This document shows positions 57,118-64,000 of a DNA stretch of 64,000 bases, piece after piece (the stretch's first letter is position 1; each line of letters opens with the position of its first letter). The stretch lies in the NCBI RefSeq assembly GCF_003347605.1, contig NZ_QDFZ01000010.1, forward strand, positions 62,001 through 126,000, in the 5' to 3' direction. The stretch comes from Chryseobacterium sp. KLBC 52. GTDB taxonomy: Bacteria; Bacteroidota; Bacteroidia; Flavobacteriales; Weeksellaceae. The position numbers and the translations under genes were made by a program. Under the pieces are notes generated by a model. That model did not search any database and was not told the DNA's origin. It saw nothing but the letters and a program-made list of their open reading frames with translations.

Positions 57118-58594
57118 TTTTCTTATTGTTTTTTCGGTTAAATTTTTTTGATAGTATTTCTGAAAATGCTGACTTAAGTTCTAATGAAAGGTCTCCAGTT
57201 TTATAATCAATATCAACAGGAGGAATAAGATTCACAAGATGCTTTTTATCTGAAGTATCAAAGTCGGAAAATTTATGAAAAATATCAAAGAATGTTTTAT
57301 CTTCTATTTGATTCATCTTATCGATTATTCTTAATTTATGAGTGATGTCACGATCTTCTTTTTCCAGATTTTTTGCGTTGACTTGACTTTCCTTTTTTAA
57401 TTCATTATAATCATCAATCTTCAAGATTCCTGCTATAAATAATTTTCTGCCTCGTGAAAGAGTTAACTTTTCCTCTTTTATTTTTCTCTCTACTAAATGT
57501 TGAGCATATAAATAGCTTGCTTTCTGAGTCTTTATATTCTGATCTTCCAAAATATTCTTAAATAATTCAATTGTGTTATCTGATAGTATTAATTCTTGAA
57601 GTTTATTTTGATAACAATCATTAAGTAAAACTGTGCCAATTCTAGTTTTACAGCGATTATAGCAATGGTAATAGGGATATCTATTCTGCTTACCTTTTGA
57701 AAAACTCCCGGTAAGTTTTCGACCACAAACAGGACAAGTTAAAAAACCTCGAAGAAAAAACATTTCTTTTAAATCATCTCTTTTAGCTGTCGTTTTTCTT
57801 TTTGTATTAATGACAGACTGAACTTGATAAAATAATGACTCAGATATTAATGGTTCGTGTAATCCCGTTATCATCTGTCTTTCATTAGAATTAAGTTTAA
57901 CGGATATGAGTCCACAATAAATTGGATTGCGCAAAATCCGGAAAAAGTATGATCGTGAACATATCAATCCTTTCTCATTAGCTATTTTACTGATTTCAGA
58001 TATTTTATGATGATTTTGAGTAACTTGCTTGAAAGCCCATTTTATAATTTCTGCTTCAGGTTCTTTAGGTACAATAGCTTTTTTACCATCAATTAATGTT
58101 ACGTTGATAAATCCTATGGGAGCTTTATTTGGATATCTACCCATTAACTTAGCTCGACGAATACCATTAGAAGTATTTTGAGCTCTTCGAGTATTTTCTG
58201 CCTCTGGAACAGCTAAATATACAGCCAGCATAACTGTGCTTTCCGGTACGGAGAAATCAATAGGCTGATCGATAGCCATTGCAGTTGTTTTGTACTTCCG
58301 AAGTTTTCCAATCATTTCGTAAGCATATTCGACATTACGACTAAATCGATCCCATTTTATAAATAATATATTTTTATCTTCTCCTGATGACTTCTTTTTA
58401 ATTTCAGAGAATAATTCCTTCCACTCTGGTCGATTGAAATTTTTAGCAGAATAGTCTTCACGATAAATTCCTTTGATCTCGATATTGTTGTATTTACAAT
58501 ATTTCAATAATCTGTCCTCCTGCTCAGGCAAGGAGTAACCTTTTCTTTTTTGTTCGTCTGTACTTACACGAACATATAAATACGCTGATTTCAT
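57104..58594 (-). CDS. Large serine recombinase (site-specific integrase)
   Basis: 496 residues. Resolvase domain 1-150: nucleophile Ser11 in YLYVRVSTDEQ, with WDRFSRN and arginines AENTRRAQNTSNGIRRAKLMG. Then the recombinase domain (about 165-270) and the zinc ribbon CPVCGRKLTGSFSKG...YYHCYNRC (about 295-325), followed by a coiled-coil region. This is the enzyme type that integrates ICEs, phages and islands at att sites. It reads toward tRNA-Arg; the product is complete with no visible defects. Confidence 0.95.
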   Translation of the reverse strand: MKSAYLYVRVSTDEQKRKGYSLPEQEDRLLKYCKYNNIEIKGIYREDYSAKNFNRPEWKELFSEIKKKSSGEDKNILFIKWDRFSRNVEYAYEMIGKLRKYKTTAMAIDQPIDFSVPESTVMLAVYLAVPEAENTRRAQNTSNGIRRAKLMGRYPNKAPIGFINVTLIDGKKAIVPKEPEAEIIKWAFKQVTQNHHKISEISKIANEKGLICSRSYFFRILRNPIYCGLISVKLNSNERQMITGLHEPLISESLFYQVQSVINTKRKTTAKRDDLKEMFFLRGFLTCPVCGRKLTGSFSKGKQNRYPYYHCYNRCKTRIGTVLLNDCYQNKLQELILSDNTIELFKNILEDQNIKTQKASYLYAQHLVERKIKEEKLTLSRGRKLFIAGILKIDDYNELKKESQVNAKNLEKEDRDITHKLRIIDKMNQIEDKTFFDIFHKFSDFDTSDKKHLVNLIPPVDIDYKTGDLSLELKSAFSEILSKKFNRKNNKKNELH

Positions 58595-58805
58595 AAATAT
58601 AAGATTATAAAATGTTAACGTTTTAAGAATGGCTTTTATATTTTAAGAAGAATTAATTTAATAAAGAAAAATCTAGAAATTGACTTGTTCTTATCAGGAG
58701 TAATTAAAAGTTTTTTAAAATTCAAACCTAAGTTTAATTTGTAATTCGATTGATATTTCTCCTTCAACAGAATTCTTCATAATAATTAAATTTTGAATTT
58801 TGATT
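58595..58805. other. AT-rich divergent spacer
   Basis: About 210 bases upstream of the recombinase start, without a supported gene or repeat. The promoter of the recombinase probably lies here. Confidence 0.4.
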
Positions 58806-58853
58806 AAATTACGGTTTTCCGTAATTTATAGATATTTTATTTGATTATATTTG
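58806..58853 (+). promoter_or_regulatory. Palindromic operator and -7 box of the defence operon
   Basis: Arms AAATTACGG (58806-58814) and CCGTAATTT (58819-58827), perfect, centre 58816.5, then TATATTTG (58846-58853), an exact TAnnTTTG match. The distance is 29.5 bp, as at the Crp/Fnr-linked promoters. The leader to the ATG at 59016 is about 155 bases. Confidence 0.6.
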
Positions 58854-59015
58854 TATGAATTGCAATTTGTTGGGTGTTTTTCTCCATTCCTTGCCATAAA
58901 TCTAAAACTACTAAAAAGCCATGATTTATTATACCAAATCTACTAAGATTTCTATTGGATTTATCTTATCGTTCCAGCTATCTATTTCTCAATTATCATA
59001 AGAGATATTAATATT

Positions 59016-60215
59016 ATGAGCAGAACAGCAGACTATACAATACAAGGATTTATTTATCAATTCATAATAACGTTCCATAAATTATTACTTTCGTCAGACA
59101 ATGATGAAATCACCGTTGAGGGAATAATAGAAGACATTGATGTCAGTACCCCTACTGGACAAGAAGCAGTACAATGTAAATACCATGAGAGTAAGCAAAA
59201 ATTTACACCCTCAAGTATTTACAAACCGGTATTGCAGATGTTTTGTCACTACAAAAATAATCCAACAGCAAATATAAATTATCGACTTCATGCACACTTC
59301 CCTAATGAAACTGTAGGTTCAGAAAAAATACTAACGAAAACTGAATTAGACTCTATATTAGATTCGAAAGCAGCAGATTTACAAAAATATATAGCTGAAC
59401 TTTCTGGTTTTAATGGAGGTGATGAATTTTTGAAACGGTTCAAAGTAGAATTTGGAGCTTCTCTGTCAGATACTGAAAAAGCAGTTATTGTATGTCTTTC
59501 AAATGAAGGATTTACAACTGAAGATGCAACTGAAATATTTTATCCTAATGCAATCCATGCTATAGCCGAATTAAGCATTCAGCATGATGAGCAAAAGCGA
59601 AAAATTAAGAAAGTAGATTTTTTAAAGGAACTTAAAAATAAAAAGAAAACTGCTATAAGTAGATGGACAAAAGAACTACAAGATTATACTAAGTTTTTAA
59701 AGCAACGACGGAGACAAATAGGAGAAGTATTAAACAACAATTCTCGGAAAAGAGTTGTAATTCTAGATGCAAATTATATAAAAGATTTTGAACGTAATAT
59801 TCCATTACTAGTGCAAGATTATGTAACGAAATACAATAGTAAAATACGATTAAATCAATGTCCTGTTTTTAGTCTTGTCTGTAGTGAAGATATGCTAAAC
59901 AGTATATGGAAATCTCTCGACCAGAAAAAACTCACCTTAGAAAGAGGACTAGTTGCAGGTACGTTTAATAGCGTTCGTTTCCTTAGAGATCCTCTTAAAG
60001 TTATTAAGGATGGAACTATTGAGTTCAAGTTGAAATTATGTAATCATGAAAATGAGTTTGATTCCATAGTAAATGAAGCAGGTTTTGATGATGCAATTAT
60101 TATATCTGATCAGGACTTTTCTTTTGAAAATACGATAGGTTGTAATATCGAAAAATTAAAAACGCAAGAAATAAACGAAATAAAATATTTATTATCATTA
60201 ACATCTGGTTTATGA
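59016..60215 (+). CDS. Nuclease subunit of a HerA-linked defence system (DUF4297/Cap4-like nuclease domain)
   Basis: 399 residues. N-terminus TADYTIQGFIYQFIITFHKLL, then VEGIIEDIDV (Glu35, Asp40, Asp42) and AVQCKYHES with the Q-x-K pair Gln53-Lys55: the PD-(D/E)XK-like layout of DUF4297/Cap4 dsDNA nucleases. The middle and C-terminal parts (about 100-399) are not assigned; KRVVILDANYIKDFERNIPLLVQDYV is a noticeable block. The stop overlaps the HerA start by four bases. Likely cuts DNA, partnered with HerA. Confidence 0.8.
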   Translation: MSRTADYTIQGFIYQFIITFHKLLLSSDNDEITVEGIIEDIDVSTPTGQEAVQCKYHESKQKFTPSSIYKPVLQMFCHYKNNPTANINYRLHAHFPNETVGSEKILTKTELDSILDSKAADLQKYIAELSGFNGGDEFLKRFKVEFGASLSDTEKAVIVCLSNEGFTTEDATEIFYPNAIHAIAELSIQHDEQKRKIKKVDFLKELKNKKKTAISRWTKELQDYTKFLKQRRRQIGEVLNNNSRKRVVILDANYIKDFERNIPLLVQDYVTKYNSKIRLNQCPVFSLVCSEDMLNSIWKSLDQKKLTLERGLVAGTFNSVRFLRDPLKVIKDGTIEFKLKLCNHENEFDSIVNEAGFDDAIIISDQDFSFENTIGCNIEKLKTQEINEIKYLLSLTSGL

Positions 60216-61987
60216 GTACAACTAAAATAGGTAAAGTATTGGAGAGTTCTCCTAACGCAATATTAATCGAAATCAATGACGAAAAGATATTTGAAACACA
60301 TAAGAAAGATTTCCAAATTGGAAAGTATCTGGAAATTGATGAAGGGAATTTAAATAAAGTAATAGCAGTTATTCAGAATATAAAGTCAAATGCTTCTGAT
60401 ACGGGTTTGAAGTTTTTTATTCAAACACAGCCAATAGGTTATATTGAAAATGAAGAATTCCATAGAGGTAGTGCTGTTATCCCCAGCCCTACAGAGCCTG
60501 TTTCTATTGTTGAGGATTCTACCATTAAGCTAATCTATGATTCTAATAAGGACTTTAACTTTCCGTTCGGAAAGCTAGTTCAAAATAAAACTATCGATTT
60601 TAAAATTGATGCGAACAAATTTTTCGGGAAGCATATAGCACTTGTTGGTTCAACTGGATCCGGAAAATCGTGCACGGTGGCAAAAATACTTCAGGATGCA
60701 GTAGGTATAGATAAAAAAAAGAATCAAAATGCCGCTCAACAAAAAAATGCACATATAATTATATTTGACATTCATTCGGAATACAAGTCTGCTTTTGATC
60801 TCCATAGTGACGAAAAATTTAATCTGAATAACCTTGATGCAGAAAGCTTAAAATTACCGTATTGGCTGATGAACTCTGAAGAATTGGAATCATTATTTAT
60901 CGAAGGAAATGAAAACAACCATCATAATCAAGTTTCACAATTCAAAAGGGCAGTTATTCTTAATAAAGAAAAACACAATCCAACTTTAAAAGACAAAGTA
61001 AATTATGATACTCCTGTTTTTTTTGACATTAATGAAGTCTTTAACTATATTCATAATATTAACAATCTAACTGTATATCAGGAGTCTGGAAAAGCTTATT
61101 TTGCCACACTTACGGAAAAAATTGAATACAATATTGATAAACTATGGAATTTAATCGAATTTGAGGAGTCTACTGCTAACAGTAAACATGAGAAATTTGG
61201 TGTGAAAGTTTCGAAAACTGGTGGATTTAATGGTGAGTTCGACCGATTTATTTCGAGATTAGAAACCAAGCTTAATGACAAAAGATTAGATTTCATTATA
61301 AAACCTACAAACTCTAAGAAAGATATTTATAAAACAAAAGACTTTGAAGAAGTAATCAGGCAATTTCTTGGATATCTAGATAAATCTAATGTTACAATAA
61401 TTGACCTTAGTGGGATTCCATTTGAAGTATTGAGTATTGCGGTCAGTTTAATTTCAAGATTGGTGTTTGATTTTGCGTTTCATTATTCTAAAATTAAGCA
61501 CGCTAAAGATGAGCAAAATGATATTCCGTTTATGATTGTTTGTGAGGAAGCTCATAATTATATTCCAAAAACTGGAGGAGCAGAATACAAAGCATCAAAA
61601 AAATCAATTGAGAGGATTGCCAAAGAAGGAAGAAAGTATGGATTAAGCCTTATGGTTGTCAGTCAAAGACCTTCAGAAGTGTCTGAAACTATTTTTTCAC
61701 AATGCAATAATTTCATATCCTTGAGGCTCACCAATATAAATGACCAAAGTTATGTCAAAGCTCTAATGCCGGAAAACTCAAATGCTATTGCTGATATTTT
61801 ACCCAACCTAGGTTCTGGTGAATGTCTTATAGTTGGAGATGCTACCTTAATTCCTTCTGTTGTAAAATTAGATTTACCAGATCCACAACCTAAATCGCAA
61901 TCTGTGAAATTTAAAGATGAATGGCATAAAGACTGGAAAGACGTGGGCTTTGAAGAAATTATAAAAAAATGGAAAAAAGAGGATTGA
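60212..61987 (+). CDS. HerA-like ATPase (FtsK/HerA superfamily)
   Basis: 591 residues. A small beta-barrel (HAS-barrel-like) N-terminus (IGKVLESSPNAILIEINDEK), then the motor with Walker A GSTGSGKS (146-153) and Walker B FMIVCEEAHNYIP with Glu445-Glu446. The final block ERIAKEGRKYGLSLMVVSQRPSEVSETIFSQCNNFISLRL is typical of HerA. These form hexameric rings that pump DNA. Overlap with the nuclease gene by four bases shows translational coupling. Confidence 0.93.
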   Translation: MSTTKIGKVLESSPNAILIEINDEKIFETHKKDFQIGKYLEIDEGNLNKVIAVIQNIKSNASDTGLKFFIQTQPIGYIENEEFHRGSAVIPSPTEPVSIVEDSTIKLIYDSNKDFNFPFGKLVQNKTIDFKIDANKFFGKHIALVGSTGSGKSCTVAKILQDAVGIDKKKNQNAAQQKNAHIIIFDIHSEYKSAFDLHSDEKFNLNNLDAESLKLPYWLMNSEELESLFIEGNENNHHNQVSQFKRAVILNKEKHNPTLKDKVNYDTPVFFDINEVFNYIHNINNLTVYQESGKAYFATLTEKIEYNIDKLWNLIEFEESTANSKHEKFGVKVSKTGGFNGEFDRFISRLETKLNDKRLDFIIKPTNSKKDIYKTKDFEEVIRQFLGYLDKSNVTIIDLSGIPFEVLSIAVSLISRLVFDFAFHYSKIKHAKDEQNDIPFMIVCEEAHNYIPKTGGAEYKASKKSIERIAKEGRKYGLSLMVVSQRPSEVSETIFSQCNNFISLRLTNINDQSYVKALMPENSNAIADILPNLGSGECLIVGDATLIPSVVKLDLPDPQPKSQSVKFKDEWHKDWKDVGFEEIIKKWKKED

Positions 61988-62023
61988 CCTTATTGTAACA
62001 TTTGAAAATATATAAGTAAAATA

Positions 62024-64000
62024 ATGGCACAGCATAAAAACCCATACATCTCAAGAGTTCAAATAAAAAACTTCCGAAATTTCTTAGATGTTGATGTAGC
62101 ATTGGATCACAAGCAGGTCATCATAGGCGAAAATAATGTTGGAAAAACCAACTTTTTAAGAGCTATCCAACTCATTTTGGACAAAGACTATTCTGATTCA
62201 GATAGACAACTAATTCCTGAAGATTTTCACGATAGTATTGATAATCCAATGGAAAATGGGAAAGAGATTGAGATTAATTTGGAAATTAAAGGTTACGAGC
62301 ATAACAGCAAAATTAAAGCACAATTCGTTGATGCTGTCATATCAGATGCTCCTCCCACATTACGACTTACTTACAAGTTTATACCTAACAAAGATGAGTT
62401 TGAGAAAATAATCAACTATAAATATATTATTTTTAAAGGTAACAATGAAGAATATAAATTCACGAATGAGGATCGAAGTTATATTAACATTTATGTTATT
62501 AGAGCATTGAGGGATGTTGAAAGAGAATTAAAATCAAATAGGAATTCACCTTTATATAAACTTGTTAAACAATATGAGATATCTTCTGACCATTTAGAAG
62601 AAATATCAGATGCCCTTAAAGAAGCCGCTGAAGGAATTTTGGAATTAGATGAAATTGTACATATAAAAGCTAGTCTTTCCAATCGCTTTGCCTCCTTATC
62701 TGGCCTCCAAACCGACCATCAGATAACGTTAAGAACATTTGATATTGATACTGAAAGGTTACTCTACACCTTGCAGGTATATATGGGGTTAAAAGAAAGA
62801 CCTGTTTCTGAATTAAGTTTAGGATTAGCCAATATTCTTTACATCTCTTTGATGCTTATTTTATTGAAAGATAAAACGATATTACCAATAATAAAACCTG
62901 AGCAGTTTGGCTCACTGGTGGCTGAGGATGGAGAAGGAATATTGTCCAAACTATATGAAGTAAGTGAGAAGGGGAATTATATTTTAAAAAAAGAAAAAGA
63001 AGACATTGAAGCTTTGTACAATTTTATGGATGAACATAATTACAGGCACCAGGCATTCACAATTTTAGCAGTCGAAGAGCCTGAAGCACACTTACATCCT
63101 ACATTACAAAGGTTGATATATAGAGAGGTGCTTCATAATAACAACACTTCTGTGATATTCACATCACATTCCACCTATATTACATCCGTAACACCACTGA
63201 ACTATATTGTTCATATTCGAAAGGTAGATGATAGCAGTAAAGTTTTCTCAACAGTCTCTTTATCTCTTCCCGTTAAAGAGAAAAAGGATATTGAGCGATA
63301 TATAGATGCCAAACGTGGTGAAATTTATTTTGGTAAAGGGATTATATTGGCTGAGGGTATTACAGAAGAATATTTTATTCCTGCTGCTGCAGATTTGATA
63401 GAAAAGCCATTAGATAATTATGGAATTGTAGTTTGTAATATTGATTCAACTAATTTTAAGCCGTATATTCAATTACTTAATACTCTTAACATTCCGTGGG
63501 TATTATTTACCGATGGAGATTATTATGAGATTGAAGAATATTTCGATAAAGAAGGGAAGCCTAAGACTAAACGAATTTATCATATAATGGACGAAACTAC
63601 AGGTAGAGCTTGGGGATATAAAGGCAACGAAAATATTTTAAACATTCTCTCTACACTTGGAATTATAGCAGAAGATGAGAAGTTAGACGAAGAAGATATA
63701 AGAGATAAAGGATGTTTTATAGGACAATACACCCTCGAAGTTGATATGATAAATAATGCTGATGAAGACGGAATTGAAATACTCAAAAACATCTATAACG
63801 AGTTGAAGTCGGGAGGAGATGAAATGCAAGAGAATTTTGAAGAAGCTCTTGATACAGAAGATTATTGGTCTGCTCTTAGAAAAATTGACGGTAATATAAG
63901 CAAGGGACGTTTTGCACAAAGATTGGTTGATGAGTTAATTCCAGAATTGGTTCCAAATTATATCAGTGAGGGTATCGAAGCAATAGTTCAAAAAGTCAAA
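62024..64000 (+). CDS. OLD-family ATP-dependent nuclease (ABC-type ATPase plus TOPRIM), 3' end outside window
   Basis: At least 659 residues, still open at the window end. The ATPase has Walker A GENNVGKT (35-42), a signature-like helix ELSLGLANILY, Walker B FTILAVEEPEAHLHP with Glu351-Glu352 and the H-loop FTSHSTY. The TOPRIM domain has Glu444 in ILAEGITEEYF and Asp497-x-Asp499 in LFTDGDYY. This is the architecture of OLD nucleases and of GajA from Gabija. It starts 37 bases after herA, on the same strand; what follows is unknown. Confidence 0.9.
   Translation, partial: MAQHKNPYISRVQIKNFRNFLDVDVALDHKQVIIGENNVGKTNFLRAIQLILDKDYSDSDRQLIPEDFHDSIDNPMENGKEIEINLEIKGYEHNSKIKAQFVDAVISDAPPTLRLTYKFIPNKDEFEKIINYKYIIFKGNNEEYKFTNEDRSYINIYVIRALRDVERELKSNRNSPLYKLVKQYEISSDHLEEISDALKEAAEGILELDEIVHIKASLSNRFASLSGLQTDHQITLRTFDIDTERLLYTLQVYMGLKERPVSELSLGLANILYISLMLILLKDKTILPIIKPEQFGSLVAEDGEGILSKLYEVSEKGNYILKKEKEDIEALYNFMDEHNYRHQAFTILAVEEPEAHLHPTLQRLIYREVLHNNNTSVIFTSHSTYITSVTPLNYIVHIRKVDDSSKVFSTVSLSLPVKEKKDIERYIDAKRGEIYFGKGIILAEGITEEYFIPAAADLIEKPLDNYGIVVCNIDSTNFKPYIQLLNTLNIPWVLFTDGDYYEIEEYFDKEGKPKTKRIYHIMDETTGRAWGYKGNENILNILSTLGIIAEDEKLDEEDIRDKGCFIGQYTLEVDMINNADEDGIEILKNIYNELKSGGDEMQENFEEALDTEDYWSALRKIDGNISKGRFAQRLVDELIPELVPNYISEGIEAIVQKVK

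Larger units (their letters stand above)
56805..64000. mobile_element. Probable genomic island next to tRNA-Arg, right end outside window
   Basis: A large serine recombinase gene with a small partner lies immediately after tRNA-Arg, followed by a defence-gene operon. The genes from about 56935 on look more AT-rich with heavier TTA/ATA/AAA use than those to the left. The left boundary and att site are not proven. Confidence 0.5.

Noticed and set aside
58921..59001. 26-codon frame in the leader of the defence operon
   Set aside because: It has an ATG and a plausible length for a leader peptide, but composition is ordinary AT-rich spacer and no attenuator-like stems follow; kept only as a possibility.

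Overview
The window looks like a chromosome segment of a flavobacterium close to Chryseobacterium (Bacteroidota, Weeksellaceae). The base composition is AT-rich. Start codons lack Shine-Dalgarno sequences. Many genes are preceded by the Bacteroidota promoter box TAnnTTTG, sometimes with a TTG about 20 bp upstream. The gene set also fits: monomeric isocitrate dehydrogenase, single-chain GcvP, a DUF4377 lipoprotein, a DUF6268 barrel, LytS/LytTR regulation and CocE and S9 peptidases. Genus is inferred, not proven.

Layout. 1-4.1 kb: truncated lipoprotein, icd and tpx. 4.2-18.4 kb: a long plus-strand run of small detoxification and stress genes (two Crp/Fnr regulators, an AraC regulator, VOC/glyoxalase proteins, two DinB proteins, alpha/beta hydrolases, three SRPBCC proteins, an SDR, a DoxX protein), including a flavin monooxygenase closely related to the tetracycline-destroying enzyme Tet(X), and a DUF763 protein. 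18.6-28 kb: S9 peptidase, an ECF-type sigma factor with two small companions, a frameshifted hydrolase, a DnaJ protein and gcvP. 28-32.3 kb, minus strand: XRE regulator, REP-associated transposase between inverted hairpin repeats, small membrane proteins, an AAA ATPase-YggS operon and a probable microprotein with a structured 3' region. 33-41 kb: SMR exporter, GT32, an outer-membrane barrel, a LytS/LytTR pair with patterned repeats in its promoter, DNA glycosylase, methyltransferase and dgt. 41-56.6 kb: SPFH protein, DUF4377 lipoprotein, DUF3857/transglutaminase protein, APC permease, CocE hydrolase and a TPR/lipoprotein/beta-barrel triad.

From tRNA-Arg (56.7 kb) to the right edge lies a probable integrated island: a large serine recombinase with a small partner, then a co-directional operon of a PD-(D/E)XK-like nuclease, a HerA-type ATPase and an OLD-family ATPase/TOPRIM nuclease that runs off the window. 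The first two genes resemble known nuclease-HerA anti-phage systems; the tight linkage to a complete OLD nuclease is the strongest candidate here for an unusual defence system.

A cross-cutting signal: upstream of at least four transcription units (the hydrolase at 4844, the VOC genes at 10599 and 11104, and the defence operon at 59016) a palindrome is centred exactly 29.5 bp before the TAnnTTT(G/A) box. This is the geometry of an activator bound near -41.5. The first three follow Crp/Fnr regulator genes. Intergenic regions also carry several families of interspersed repeats, two 7-bp microsatellites and a 131-bp tandem array.
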